Source of the DNA: Manihot esculenta
Lineage: Eukaryota > Streptophyta > Magnoliopsida > Malpighiales > Euphorbiaceae
Direction: 5' to 3'
Assembly: GCF_001659605.2 (NCBI RefSeq)
Contig: NC_035168.2
Coordinates: 16,245,354-16,309,353, forward strand
DNA length: 64,000 bases
Shown here: piece by piece, positions 43,088 to 54,651 of the stretch
Layout: each line of letters starts with the position of its first letter
How positions within the stretch are numbered: position 1 is the first letter of the stretch
Program-made: the position numbers and the translations under genes
Notes under the pieces: model-generated
Told to the model about the DNA's origin: nothing
The model's database searches: none
Seen by the model: only the letters and a program-made list of their open reading frames with translations

Positions 43088-45170
43088 AGTAATACCCGGC
43101 TAGAGTCCGACATCGGAATTCTACTTTCCGGGGAAATCCAGGATGTCGGAACCCTCTAGACGGGAAAGTGATATGTTTTTTATAAGTTATTTGAGTCTGT
43201 TTTAATATTTTAAGTATAAAGAAAATGAGTTTTTGAAAGAAAAGAACCAAGGAAGAAATGCCAGGTTCGGCCGTCGAAGGTGAAGTTCTGCCGCCGAACA
43301 TGCATGAGTTTGGAATCATGTTAGGCCGCCGAAGGTGGTCTGGCCAGCTACCTATAAAAGGCTCTAGGTCAGTGAATGGATAAGATTTTCTTTCCATCCA
43401 CAGACAGAGGTGAGACCATGATCTTCCTTGGGTGATCTTCATGTTTTCTTCAAATCCTTCATAGTTTTGACAAGTTTTTATGTTGTTTTGAAGCTTTTGA
43501 GCTAAAACCCAAAGTTTTGAAGGTTGGAGACTTTGAGAGTGAGTTGCTCCATATCTCCACGTTGGGAACGTTTATCCTCTCGTTTTCAAGAGGTAAGTGA
43601 AGATCCTGAACTTCTTTTCATGATTTATGAAGGTTTTATGGAGTTTTATGGGTAGAAAGGCATGTTTAGGTTAAGTTGAGTTTTTGGTTGATTTGTGGCC
43701 AAAGCATGTTATGTGTTGAGATGTGTTGTTTGTTGGGGCTTTAAGTTAGTTTTGGACCCCTTTGTGCCTATCCTTAAGGATATGCAGGTTGTGAGTAGTT
43801 GGTTGCATATTGAGGGAGTTTGGGAGGTTGGTTTGCATGAAGCAGAACAAGTTTCTGCCTTACTGGAGAATCCAGTTTCGGCCGCCGAACATGCTAAGGA
43901 GGTGGTTTCGGCTGCCTAAGCTCGCCCCCGAAAGTTTGGACTTTCGGCTTTGGAGGGGAGTTTCGGCCGCCGAATGTGCCGTCGAAGGTTGAGACTTTCA
44001 TCTCTGGAGCGCACTTTCGGCAGCCGAAGGTGCCGCCAAAAATGCATGAGTTTCGTCTCTGGAAGGGACTTTCGACCGCCGAACCTGCCGCCGAAAATTC
44101 CCTGTCCAGCCTTCTTCTGCATGTTTTATGTGATTGTTTTAGGATGGTTTAGGGGGTTTTTCGGGGACTTTTATAGAGTTGTTCTTGCATTAGTTTGATC
44201 CTTCATTTGAGTCCACCTGTGTAGGAACGGACCAGAGGAACCGAAGAGATCAGCAGTGAGCACTGCTTCAGCGTCAGGTCAGAGTCAGCCAGAGGTGAGT
44301 GGAACTAAACTAAATCTTTTAATATGCAAACTCAAATGCTTTGAGCATGTTCCATGCATCATGATATGTAATAGGTTGAGTGCATTAGAATACACTAATG
44401 TGACGCATTGCATTATTCTTTGCTTGTACGGATCGGACATAGTGGATTCATTAGCCCTCATAGCAAAGTCCTGAGGAGCCCCACGAGGGCCGGGCACAGA
44501 GCACCATAGGGTGCATAATAAAGTCCTGAGGAGCTCCTTCGCGGGCCGGGCACAGACTAGAGGGAATTTTGAATCAGTCCGTCTGAGATGGGTGATTTAC
44601 TTGTGATGTGATGCATTTCATGTGAGCATGTTTTAGTAACATATTTTTGTTGTTCTACACTCACTGGGCTAGTATAGCTCATCCTTCTCCTTTAACCCCA
44701 GTCTTGCAGGTTCAGAGTACAGGGGGAGTTTCAGCAGAGTACAGAAAGAGTAAATAGTCTTGTAATAGCGTAGTGTGGACATGTAATATTGTAAAGAGAT
44801 ATATTAGCATTGTGTATAGAGTTTAGTAGTGTGCTTGACCCAGTTGTGTTGTAAATCCATTTTATATACATGGTCTGTTTATGTAAATATGTTATTGAAA
44901 TGTTTTATGAGTATGATCACCAGGCTTAACATTGTATGAGTTTAACCCGTCTAGAGCAAGCTCTAGTCAGGGGTTCTATAGTACTGAGATAGTGCATGCA
45001 CAGATTGAGCCTTGGTACAGAGAACATTTTATATTTTTACAGAAAATGTTTGATCATGTATAGGATGTTACAGGTACACAAAGTGTATAGCAGGCTTGCT
45101 ACGGGTCCCAGCGACCTTATGTTGATCTGGATCCTAGCGCTGGTAGCGGTCCGATTTTCGGGTCATTACA
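43088..45170 (+). repeat. E4 5' LTR
   Basis: 2083 bp. Promoter dyads, somewhat eroded, start at 43266, 43286 and 43321; TATAAA is at 43353-43358; a donor-like AAGAG/GTAAGTG has its boundary at 43592/43593; the downstream dyad cluster is at about 43874-44098; a two-copy 55-bp minisatellite (AAAGTCCTGAGGAGC) is at 44465-44575. It ends GGGTCATTACA. Confidence 0.93.
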
Positions 45171-45173
45171 GAT

Positions 45174-45185
45174 TGGTATCAGAGC
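45174..45185 (+). promoter_or_regulatory. E4 primer-binding site, initiator tRNA-Met
   Basis: TGGTATCAGAGC three bases after the LTR. Confidence 0.93.
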
Positions 45186-45388
45186 CCTAGGTTCATATGG
45201 TCGGACCTATACAGAGAGTGTCGGGCTCATAGAGGTTAGTAGGTCAAGCACAATAGGAAATCATGTCCACTAGGATAGGATGTTGAGTCCTGTCTAATTG
45301 ATGATGTGAAATGCCATGATGTATGCATGTGCATTGCTAATATGTGATGTTTGATGTATGCTATTCTGTTGTTTTCCTGAAAGTTAAG

Positions 45389-48300
45389 ATGCGAGGAACT
45401 CATCGATCGGCACGATTGACTGGAGTCCCACAGGAGAATGAGGGTACTACTGCTTGTCCTCCTGCGTTGCCAAGGGCAATGTCTCAGAGATCAAGCAGGG
45501 AGGGGACGTCAAGGGACCCTAGAAGGTCTTTTGACGAGAGCAGAAGAGGAACAGATAGAGGAGGGAGGTCAGATGAAGGGAGGGAGGCTATGGATGTAGA
45601 TCAGCCAAGAGAGGAAAGCATGGGTATGGAAAGGTCTGAAGAGGGTATGGGAGAGTCTCAAGGAGGCACTCAGGCCTCGGGGTTTGGTTATCCACCCCAT
45701 TATCCACCCTTTCCACAGGGCCCGGGGTATCCGATGGGGGTACGTCGGATTACTCTAGTTTTACCCCATATCCTGCCTACATGCCTTATCCTCCTTTTTA
45801 CCCACCATATCCCATGTATGGCCTCACCTTTCCATCCAAGTACAGCATACCCTGAACCAAGAGATACAGCACCTCCACCAGAACCAAAACCAATAGCCCC
45901 TGTTGTCCAAGTACCTCAACCTAGCTCAGCTGAGGGAAGTAAAGTGAAAATGACAGAGTATCTGAAGTTGGATGCTCCCAAATTCAATACGGGAGACGAT
46001 CCATTTGAGTACCTCAGAACGGTTAAGATGATAACTGATGAGTTAGGAGCTGATGATAGTAGAGCCATTGAGATGGCAGGGTTCACACTCAAATGCAAGA
46101 AAGCACGAGAGTGGTTCAAGAATTATGTGGACCCTAGGTTGGACAGCATGTCTTGGGAAGAGTTCGCCAATGAATTTGCTGGGTGGGCTTTTCCTGATAG
46201 TTCCAGAGAGATGAAAGTAATAGAATTTGAACAGCTGAGACAGACTGAAGAGATGAGTGTAGATGACTACACAGATAAGTTCCTGGACTTGTTACAGTAT
46301 GTGGGTCAGGCTTATGACACTGACCAGAAGAAGGCAAGGAGATATACCATGAGACTGCATCCCAGGTATTCCTCCTTGATTCTTCCAGCAGAGAAAGAGA
46401 GTTTCCACTCTATAGTGGATGCAGCCAGGAAAATAGAGGCGAGTGCCATTATTCAGGGGGCAGTAAAACAGCAAGTGGCACAGTCTTTGGGTTCCAAGAC
46501 CCCCAGTGCAACAGCTTCTGGCAGCAAAAAGGGAGACAAGTTTAAGGCCAAGAAAGGCAAGTTCTGGAACAAGATCAAGTCTAGCCTGGGAATGGGTAGT
46601 GGTTCGAGCTCTAGCATAAGCAGTTCAGTGTGTATGCGATGTGGGAGGCCGCACAGAGGAGCTTGTCGATTGGGATCCACAGCCTGCTTTAAGTGTGGGC
46701 AAGAGGGGCATTTTGCTCGGGAATGTCCTCAAGCGACCTTTATGGTACCGTCCCAACAGATGTCCTCAGGTAGTGTGGCTCAGCCAGCAGCTCCAGCCAT
46801 ATCTCAGAGTAGTGGCAGAGGTAGAGGGAGAGGGTTAGCCTCTTCTTCAGCAGCAGGTTCCCGAGGTGAAGGTCCGGTAGCCCCAGCACGGATCTTTACT
46901 GTGACTCAGGAGGAGGCAAACACGTCGAACACAGTGGTGTCAGGTAACCTCATCATTGGGTGTTCCGAGGTGTGTGCTTTGATGGACCCCGGTGCTTCTC
47001 ACTCTTTTATTGCTTCGAGAGCCGTGGAGAGATTGGGTTTGATAATCTCTGGGTTAGAGTGTCCTCTCTGGGTCAGTGGACCCAAGTGTGACCCATCAGT
47101 GACAGAGTCAGTTTGTCGTTTCAGTCCTGTGTTCATAGAGGGTAGATGCCTTCCAGCTGACCTGGTGGTTCTAGATTTGATGAATTTTGATGTCATTCTA
47201 GGGATGGATTGGCTATCTACATATGGAGCTACCTTGGACTGTAGAGACAAGATAGTCAGTCTCAGAGACCAGGATGGGTTAGAGTGTGTCTTCAGAGGAG
47301 ACAGGAGGGGGACACCTAGAGGTTTGATCTCAGCCCTTCAGGCTCGTAGGTTGCTTAGGAAGGGTTGTCAGGGGTTTCTAGCTCATGTGAGAGAGCTAGA
47401 TAGTCAGGTGAGGGAACTAGCTTCAGTGCCAGTAGTCAGCGAATTTCTAGACGTCTTCCCAGACGAGCTTCCAGGACTACCACCTGATAGGGAGATAGAG
47501 TTTGAAATAGAATTGCTGCCTGGTACCAGACCTATCTCTATTCCTCCCTACAAGATGGCGCCAACAGAGTTAAAAGAGTTGAAAGAGCAGTTGCAGGAGT
47601 TGGTAAATAAGGGTTTCATCCGCCCAAGTACCTCACTTTGGGGTGCTCCAGTGCTTTTTGTCAGGAAGAAGGATGGATCCCTCAGACTTTGTATCGACTA
47701 CAGGCAATTGAACAAAGTCACTACCAAGAATAAGTATCCTCTACCTAGGATCGACGATCTATTTGACCAGCTAGCTGGAGCAGGTTGTTTTTCTAAAATA
47801 GATCTGAGGTCCGGGTATCATCAGCTGAGAGTTAGAGAAGCAGATGTGCCAAAGACAGCTTTCAGGACCAAATATGGGCATTATGAGTTCTTAGTAATGC
47901 CGTTCGGGTTGACTAATGCCCCTGCAGTATTCATGGATCTCATGAACAGAGTGTTTAGCCAGTATCTGGATCACTTTGTTATTGTCTTCATCGATGATAT
48001 CTTAGTGTATTCCAGAGATGCAGAGGAGCATGCCCAGCATCTGAGGACAGTTCTGCAGACCTTGAGAGAGCATGGCTTGTATGCCAAGTTCTCTAAGTGT
48101 GAGTTTTGGTTACGGAGCATTTCCTTCTTGGGGCATGTGGTATCAGCAGAAGGGATTGAGGTAGACCCCAATAAGATAACAGCTGTAGCTAACTGGCCTA
48201 GACCCACCACAGTGACTGAGATTAAAAGCTTTTTGGGTTTGGCAGGTTACTACAGGAGGTTCGTTCAGGACTTCTCAAAGATTGCTGCTCCTATGACCAA

Positions 48301-50329
48301 ACTGACCAAGAAAAACCAGAGGTTCGTGTGGTCGGACCAATGTGAAGAGAGCTTTGAAGAGTTAAAGAGAAGATTAACATCAGCACCGGTGTTAGCTCTG
48401 CCCGTCAGTAATGAGGACTTCACAGTATTCTGTGATGTGTCCCGAGTGGGATTGGGTTGTGTTTTGATGCAGAATGATAGGGTGATTGCTTATGCTTCTA
48501 GACAGCTGAAGAAGCACGAGTTGAATTACCCCACACATGACCTAGAGATGGCGGCAGTTATCTTTGCACTCAAGATGTGGAGGCATTACCTTTATGGGGT
48601 TAAATGCGAGATTTTCACAGATCACAAGAGTTTACAGTACATCTTGAGTCAGAAAGAGCTGAATTTGAGGCAGAGAAGATGGGTGGAACTGCTCAATGAC
48701 TATGATTGCAGAATTCAGTACCATTCGGGTAAGGTGAATGTTGTGGCAGACACCCTAAGCCGGAAATCACTTGGTAGTTTATCCCATATAGCAGCAGAGA
48801 GAAGACCAGTGGTGATGGAATTTTATAAGCTCATCGACGAAGGGCTACAGCTAGAGTTGTCTGGGACAGGTGCGTTGATAGCACAAATGAGAGTGACACC
48901 AGTGTTTCTGGAGCAGGTGGCTCAGAAACAGTATGAGGACCCTGAGTTAGTTAAAATTGCCAGGACTGTTCAGTCAGGCAGCAGTGCAGAGTTTAGATTT
49001 GACAGCAAAGGGATCCTCAGCTATGGGAATCGACTATGTGTACCAGATGACATCATTCTGAAAGGAGACATTATGAGGGAAGCTCATAATGTAAGATATA
49101 GTGTTCACCCTGGAGCCACCAAGATGTATCAGGATCTAAAAAGGGTGTATTGGTGGCCAGCGATGAAGAAAGAAGTGGCACAGTTTGTGTCCGCCTGTGA
49201 GGTTTGTCAGAGGGTGAAACTGGAACATCAGAAGCCGGCTGGAATGCTTAACCCACTGCCGATTCCAGAGTGGAAATGGGAGAATATAGCTATGGATTTT
49301 GTAGTGGGCTTACCGGCAGTGTCCAACAGGTTAGACTCCATATGGGTGATCGTGGACAGACTAACTAAATCTGCTCACTTCATCCCTGTTAGGAGTAATT
49401 ACTCTGTGGACAAGTTAGCACAGGTTTATGTGGAAGAGATAGTAAGGTTGCATGGGGTTCCAGTGTCTATAGTGTCAGACAGAGGACCTCAGTTCACCTC
49501 CAGGTTTTGGCGGAGTCTGCAGAGTGCTATAGGCATAAGATTGGATTTCAGCACTGCTTTCCATCCACAGACTAATGGACAGTCAGAAAGGACCATCCAG
49601 ACCATAGAGGATATGCTCAGAATGTGTGTGTTAGACTTTGGCGGTTCTTGGAGGCAGCATCTACCTTTGGTGGAGTTTGCCTACAATAACAGCCATCATG
49701 CTAGCATAGGGATGGCTCCTTATGAAGCTTTGTATGGGAGGAAGTGCAGATCACCTGTTTGCTGGGAAGAAGTAGGAGAGGCGGCTCTTGCAGGGCCAGA
49801 GATAGTAGAAATCACCAGCAGGGTAGGGCCCATGATCAGAGAGAGAATCAGAACTACTCATAGTAGACAGAAAAGCTATGCAGATGTCCGCAGGAAACAG
49901 ATAGAGTTTCAGGAGGGCGATATGGTTTTGCTGAAGGTGTCTCCAATGAAAGGAGTGGTTCGGTTTGGGAAGAAAGGTAAGCTAGCACCACGATACATTG
50001 GACCCTTTGAGATCTTACAGAAGATCGGGAATGTGTCGTATAAGCTGGATTTACCTGCTTCTATGGAGAGAATTCACTCGGTGTTCCATGTTTCTATGCT
50101 ACGAAAGTTCGTGTCAGATCCAAGTAAGGTTCTTAGTGAACCTGAAGTGGAGATCCTTGGAGATCTCACCTATGTAGAGCAGCCAGTGCTGATCCTAGAC
50201 ACGCAGATCAGAAAGCTGAGGAACAAGGAAATTCCGATGGTGAAAGTCCTTTGGAACCACCACAACCTAAAAGAGTGCACCTGGGAGACACGGGAGTCTA
50301 TGCTCCAGCAATATCCATATCTGTTTTGA
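45389..50329 (+). CDS. E4 Gag-Pol polyprotein with chromodomain, uninterrupted (1646 aa)
   Basis: Start set at 45389 ([12 protein letters not shown]), conserved with E1 and E3; the frame is open 15 codons further up. Domains with approximate DNA positions: Gag capsid (45950-46430), zinc knuckles ([12 protein letters not shown], then [14 protein letters not shown] at 46685-46726), protease DPGASHSF (46984), RT with FIDDILVYS (47986), RNase H ([15 protein letters not shown], 48427; DHKSLQYIL), integrase HHCC (49083-49209), catalytic Asp, Asp and Glu (IVDRLTK 49349, SDRGPQFTS 49475, QSERTIQT 49580) and chromodomain (50175-50310, [17 protein letters not shown]). It is the only full-length frame in the window. 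Some residues differ from E3 at otherwise constant sites (VADTLSRK for VADALSRK), so activity is unproven. Confidence 0.95.
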   Translation: MRGTHRSARLTGVPQENEGTTACPPALPRAMSQRSSREGTSRDPRRSFDESRRGTDRGGRSDEGREAMDVDQPREESMGMERSEEGMGESQGGTQASGFGYPPHYPPFPQGPGYPMGVRRITLVLPHILPTCLILLFTHHIPCMASPFHPSTAYPEPRDTAPPPEPKPIAPVVQVPQPSSAEGSKVKMTEYLKLDAPKFNTGDDPFEYLRTVKMITDELGADDSRAIEMAGFTLKCKKAREWFKNYVDPRLDSMSWEEFANEFAGWAFPDSSREMKVIEFEQLRQTEEMSVDDYTDKFLDLLQYVGQAYDTDQKKARRYTMRLHPRYSSLILPAEKESFHSIVDAARKIEASAIIQGAVKQQVAQSLGSKTPSATASGSKKGDKFKAKKGKFWNKIKSSLGMGSGSSSSISSSVCMRCGRPHRGACRLGSTACFKCGQEGHFARECPQATFMVPSQQMSSGSVAQPAAPAISQSSGRGRGRGLASSSAAGSRGEGPVAPARIFTVTQEEANTSNTVVSGNLIIGCSEVCALMDPGASHSFIASRAVERLGLIISGLECPLWVSGPKCDPSVTESVCRFSPVFIEGRCLPADLVVLDLMNFDVILGMDWLSTYGATLDCRDKIVSLRDQDGLECVFRGDRRGTPRGLISALQARRLLRKGCQGFLAHVRELDSQVRELASVPVVSEFLDVFPDELPGLPPDREIEFEIELLPGTRPISIPPYKMAPTELKELKEQLQELVNKGFIRPSTSLWGAPVLFVRKKDGSLRLCIDYRQLNKVTTKNKYPLPRIDDLFDQLAGAGCFSKIDLRSGYHQLRVREADVPKTAFRTKYGHYEFLVMPFGLTNAPAVFMDLMNRVFSQYLDHFVIVFIDDILVYSRDAEEHAQHLRTVLQTLREHGLYAKFSKCEFWLRSISFLGHVVSAEGIEVDPNKITAVANWPRPTTVTEIKSFLGLAGYYRRFVQDFSKIAAPMTKLTKKNQRFVWSDQCEESFEELKRRLTSAPVLALPVSNEDFTVFCDVSRVGLGCVLMQNDRVIAYASRQLKKHELNYPTHDLEMAAVIFALKMWRHYLYGVKCEIFTDHKSLQYILSQKELNLRQRRWVELLNDYDCRIQYHSGKVNVVADTLSRKSLGSLSHIAAERRPVVMEFYKLIDEGLQLELSGTGALIAQMRVTPVFLEQVAQKQYEDPELVKIARTVQSGSSAEFRFDSKGILSYGNRLCVPDDIILKGDIMREAHNVRYSVHPGATKMYQDLKRVYWWPAMKKEVAQFVSACEVCQRVKLEHQKPAGMLNPLPIPEWKWENIAMDFVVGLPAVSNRLDSIWVIVDRLTKSAHFIPVRSNYSVDKLAQVYVEEIVRLHGVPVSIVSDRGPQFTSRFWRSLQSAIGIRLDFSTAFHPQTNGQSERTIQTIEDMLRMCVLDFGGSWRQHLPLVEFAYNNSHHASIGMAPYEALYGRKCRSPVCWEEVGEAALAGPEIVEITSRVGPMIRERIRTTHSRQKSYADVRRKQIEFQEGDMVLLKVSPMKGVVRFGKKGKLAPRYIGPFEILQKIGNVSYKLDLPASMERIHSVFHVSMLRKFVSDPSKVLSEPEVEILGDLTYVEQPVLILDTQIRKLRNKEIPMVKVLWNHHNLKECTWETRESMLQQYPYLF

Positions 50330-50363
50330 GGTTAGTTTTTCCTCCTTTTTATGTGTTTAGATG

Positions 50364-50405
50364 TTTGAGGAACATTCAGGGACGAATGTTCTTAAGGGGG
50401 GAGAA
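50364..50405 (+). promoter_or_regulatory. E4 hairpin and polypurine tract
   Basis: Arms GAACATTC and GAATGTTC (8 bp, perfect) around six bases at about 50369-50390, then AAGGGGGGAGAA at 50394-50405, directly before the truncated 3' LTR. Confidence 0.87.
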
Positions 50406-50417
50406 TGTAATACCCGG
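50406..50417 (+). repeat. E4 3' LTR, first 12 bp only
   Basis: TGTAATACCCGG matches the LTR start. E5 follows at 50418. The last five bases, CCCGG, would be the E5 TSD. Confidence 0.85.
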
Positions 50418-52095
50418 TGACAGTGCAGTTGTCGAAGCCGGTCAAAAATAACCTTCTTGGTTATCAACAATTTACAACTGCAGATAGTGGTGAAGGATCG
50501 AATCAACAAAGAATTGATTACCTATTTATTTTTCTCAATCAAGACCAAGAGAACCAATTGAAAACACAATTGAAAGCAAGTTATTGAAAGTAGAACAAAG
50601 ATAAAGTGCAAGAAAGTAAAAAGGGGGTTTTGAGATTGATTTGATTAACAACTATTGAAAGCAATTAAAATAGTAAGTAATTAAAATAAAAGAGGAAATC
50701 AATATGAGAAAAGTCTAGTTCAAGATATGGATCCACTTTGGTTGTTTGGATTGATCATTGAAAATTAGGTTATCTTGATTGATTCAATAGATTAGTTATG
50801 GGGGTGGAAAACGCTTCTCACCATCATGTCTCTCCTTATGATTAAATCAATTAGGGAACGTCCTCTAATCAATTACTAATTAACAAATTGCCAAGGAACG
50901 TCCTTGGCCCTTAGGCATCAAAACAATTGTCAATTGCATAAAGAATGAGAGAGATCTAACCCTAGCTACTCAAACGCATGAGATGTTGCTAGATCATGCA
51001 ATTCCCTAGTTTTTACACCAAGTGTTCTTAGGTCAGAATATTTCCAGCAATTACGGACTAACAAATATCCCAACTAACAATCAATTAACTTTGCAATCAA
51101 GAATCAAGTGGCCAATTTGATCAAAACAACAAAGCAATCTTAGAATTAAGCACAATTGCATGAATATTGAATAAATCAAAAGCAAACACTTTATGTTCAG
51201 ATCTCACAACCTTTTAAACAACCTTAGTTTCAACCAAACTTCAACTAGAATAAGGGTTTCAGCCACTCATGGCTGAACCAAAACAGAAAATAAAAGAAAA
51301 GAAAGCAAGAAGATGAAGAACTAAGGGAAAGAACCCTTGAAGAAGCCTTGCCAATTCCTTGGAGGAGAGGTGTATGAAATCTGCCTCTTCATGTCTTTTT
51401 GAGGCCTTTAAATAGATGTTGAGAGGCTGCCTAGGGTTTCTTGGGTGTCCATGCATCTTTGTAGAGATTGCCCAAAGTGCCCTTGAGTCTTCTATGTGTA
51501 TGTGTGGAGTTGCAAGCCCTTTTTGGTCTTTTAATTGATGCCCAAGTGTGTTCAAGAAGCCTTCTTCACATTATTCATGCACTAAAGAGAAAGGTGGAGC
51601 CTTGATTTGAATTTTGAATGTGCATGACACTAAGTGGGAAACATGTGATCTTCAAGATTTGGCTTCTTGAATAAGGAGGAGACTGTTCGGGGGCACTTTC
51701 GGCCGCCTAAGATGAGTTTCAGAGGCTGGACTTTTGGCTCTGGACGCAAGGTTCTGCGGCCGAAGGTGCCGCCGAAGGTGGGTGACTTTCGCCTCTGGAC
51801 TGGACTTTCGGCTTCCGAAAGTGCTTCCGAAAGTGCTTTCAAAAGTGGGTGACTTTCGGCTTCCGAAAGTGCTTCCGAAGGTGCTTCCGAAGGTGGTTGA
51901 GTTTCGGCTTCCGAAAGTGCTTCTGAAGGTGGTTGAGTTTTTGGCACTTTTTGGCAGTTTTAAGAGCATTTTCTCTAGATTGTCTCTTTACACCTAATAC
52001 CTTTAAAACATGATTAAAACCACAAAATTTGGTAGAAAAGATGTAAATAGACACTAATAACATGATGATAAAATGGACTAAAATATGCTCTATCA
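50418..52095 (-). repeat. E5 3' LTR
   Basis: 1678 bp, TGACAGTGCA to GCTCTATCA. Its body (for example AAAACGCTTCTCACC and AACAAATTGCCAAGGAACGT) follows the E2 LTR. A block at 51680-51935 is instead similar to the Tekay-type dyad cluster. The TATA-like TATTTAAAG is on the minus strand near 51404-51413. Confidence 0.9.
51680..51935 (+). repeat. Tekay-like dyad block inside the E5 LTR
   Basis: Contains CTTTCGGCCGCC, GGCCGAAGGTGCCGCCGAAG, GACTTTCGCCTCTGGAC and then a run of CTTTCGGCTTCCGAAAGTGC units. CCGAAGGTGCCGCCGAA (51760-51776) is identical to E3 20916-20932. Read on the plus strand it has the same orientation as in E3, that is, antisense to E5. Confidence 0.8.
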
Positions 52096-53140
52096 AATAC
52101 CCTCACACTTAGCCTTTTGCTTGTCCTCAAACAAATGAACATAGTCAAATAAGTTTTCTTTGCTCTAGATCCTTATTTCCACTTAAACTCTTACTCTAGA
52201 CCCCTATTTTGAATCATTGTAGTGAAGAATATATGCATGAAGATTACTCACCTTCTTTCCTTGTTTCCTTTTGCTTACCATGGCTAGGATTTATTTTCCT
52301 CAAGAGAGATCATACATGCACATGTTTGTTAAGACCTTTTCTAGCTTTCAGAGTGATTTGCCCTTACCTTGAAGTACTTTATTCAGGCTTTTTACACTTT
52401 TATTTTTGCTTGAACAAGTCACCAACCTATTGATGTGAAAGTTTTAGATTTTCAGTTGGTCACTTGTCCAAGTGACTATTAGCTCTTGTTCATAGTCTTT
52501 TGACCATTGGAATAGTTTTTTGATTTGTGCTTTTGAGGTCTTTGCCTTTGCTGAATTTTCTTTCTCTCAATGATTTGGGCAGATCAACACCAATTGCTAA
52601 ATCAAGTCACATTAAGTTCATTCACACAACTTTCAATTTATTCTCATCAATTGAGGGTCATCAATATATTTTTCACCATGGCAAACTCAAAGATTCAATT
52701 CAAAAGGCAATTCTCAAACATGAATATAACTCATTGCAATTAATTCAACATAAGTTTAAAGAGTTATCACATCAATGGGGTCATGAAAAGAAAAACTCAT
52801 CCAACATAGTTCATCAGTTTGAGTAGACCAAAACAAAAAGAAGAAGGAGGTTGTGGTTGTGTGTGTTTTACTGAAAGCATAAATAAATTAAAATTCAACT
52901 GTGGCTAATTAACTGAAAGAAATGCAAAACTGAAAGGAGAAAAGAAAAAAATTTCGCATTTTGAAAGCAATTCGCAGAAGAAAGAAAGGAAGAAGAAGAA
53001 GAGAAGAAGAGAGAGAGAAGAAGAAAGAAGAAGTATGCACCCCCACACTTAAATCATGTATTGTCCTCAATGTAAAAGAAAAGAAGAGAACAAAGAAATC
53101 TGAATACTCCCATGGGGTGTGGTGTGCATGGCATGATCAC
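52096..53140 (-). other. E5 polypurine tract and 3' untranslated region
   Basis: Minus strand TAAGTGTGAGGGTATT (52096-52111) precedes the LTR. The region has the Athila hairpin GTCACTTG / CAAGTGAC (about 52458-52475), one TGATTTGGGCAGATCA (52570-52585) resembling the E2 dyad, and a purine tract of about 57 bases (52977-53033). CCCCCACACTTAAATCATG near 53040 matches the start of the E2 3' UTR, which marks the deletion junction near 53100-53140. Confidence 0.8.
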
Positions 53141-53483
53141 TTAGGCAGAATGAGTGACGAATAGATGTTCGTCTGGGAATTCTTCTTTGACTGGGCATGG
53201 TGCAGAGCTAGAGGGGAGTCTGCTGAGGTGGTCTGCCACAAGATTCTCTTTGCCCTTCTTGTCTCTTATCTCTAGATCAAATTCTTGTAGAAGTAGGATC
53301 CACCTAATGAGCCTTGGTTTTGCTTCTTTTTTCTTGATCAAATATCGCAAGGCTGCATGGTCCGAATAGACAATGACTTTGGTTCCCAATAGATATGGTC
53401 TGAACTTCTCCAAAGCGAATACAACTGCCAAGAGTTCTTTTTCAGTTGTTGTGTAGTTGCTTTGTGTAGCATCTAGTGTGCGA
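53141..53483 (-). pseudogene. E5 RNase H C-terminal part, truncated
   Basis: Reads TEKELL-like text at the CACTA junction, then [59 protein letters not shown] and ADHLSRL, ending [13 protein letters not shown] and a stop at 53141. The match with E2 ends at FPDEHLFV, just before the E2 region leading to integrase, so the deletion begins there. The upstream half is at 57791 onward. Confidence 0.88.
53481..53483. repeat. CACTA target-site duplication, left copy (CGA)
   Basis: CGA is repeated at 57788-57790; three bases is the CACTA duplication length. Confidence 0.88.
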
Positions 53484-53504
53484 CACTACAAAAAAACTGT
53501 GAAA

Positions 53505-53830
53505 TTGCGACCAAAATTAGCGACCAAATTTTTTGGTCGCTATATAGCGACCAATCAGCGACCATTCTGCTACTAAATGAATGAAATAATATTTTTATTT
53601 AATAAAAAGCTTAGCGACCAATTTTTTGTAGTTAATTGGTCGCTATTTAGCGACCAAATATAAAATGGTCGCTAAATCTAGCGGAAATTAATGGCGCGAA
53701 TTATTAGCGATCATAGTTGCGACGAAATTGCGACAACTTTTTAGGCGGGAATATAATGTTGTAATTTGCGACCATATTTAGCGACTAATTTTTTTAGTCG
53801 CTAAACAGCGACCAATCAGCGACTAATCAG
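53505..53830. repeat. CACTA left subterminal repeat array
   Basis: Many copies of TAGCGACCA and its inverse TGGTCGCTA, often paired as hairpins. In CACTA elements such arrays bind the element-encoded DNA-binding protein; this is family knowledge, not shown here. Confidence 0.8.
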
Positions 53831-54651
53831 CAACCATTTCATTTTTAAAATTTTAATTTAATTTTAAATTAAATTTTATTTTATTTAAAATTTTAAATTA
53901 AGATTAAATATAGTGTTAAAATATTTTTTTTATAATTTTACGTATATTTTTATTTTTAGTACAATTTATTTTACGTATATCCTATGTCACTGCAGGTTTG
54001 AATGAATATTTTGAAATTGTGATTTCATATGTGTGCTTTCTGAGGTTTGTGAGATCTAAGTATTATGATTAAAGAGGAACAAAACACGACTAAATTTTTA
54101 ATTATTTTAACTAAAAAAATTAATTAATTAATTTTAACTTAAAAAAATAATTAATTTATTTTAACTTAAAAAATTAAGTAATTAATTTTTAATTGAAAAA
54201 TTAACTTAAAAAATTAATAACTTAAAAAATTATTTAATTTTTAATTGAAAACTAATACATTTCTAAAATAAAAAGTCTTAATAATTTTTTTAAATATATT
54301 TTTTAGCTAAGTTATAAATTATTTTTTTTATTATTATATATCTTTATCAGTGTATATGTATATCTAATTAAGTTATTATTATTAATTCTACCTTATTACT
54401 ATTTATATATAGATTACTTATATTATTCTTTCACTCTAACCCTATTAAATTAATACTCTTATTAATTATGTTGTGTTGAATATTTTTAATACCGTAAATC
54501 ATATTATTTATTTTTTTAAAATCATAATTTAAAGGATAAAATTTAAACTTATTATTATTAATTAATACATGTATAATATAAAATGTTTTAAATAATATAA
54601 ACTATAAGAAAAAAAAAAAAAAAAAAAGCTTACATAAACTAAACCCTTAAG

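Larger units (their letters stand above)
43088..50417 (+). mobile_element. E4: Tekay/Del-type LTR retrotransposon with intact Gag-Pol; 3' LTR cut by E5
   Basis: A plus-strand element with a 5' LTR, tRNA-Met primer site, one uninterrupted Gag-Pol frame, polypurine tract and only the first 12 bp of the 3' LTR (50406-50417) before E5 begins. The remaining 3' LTR should follow the far end of E5, outside the window. The first LTR base is A (AGTAATACCC) where relatives have T. LTR divergence cannot be measured here. Confidence 0.93.
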
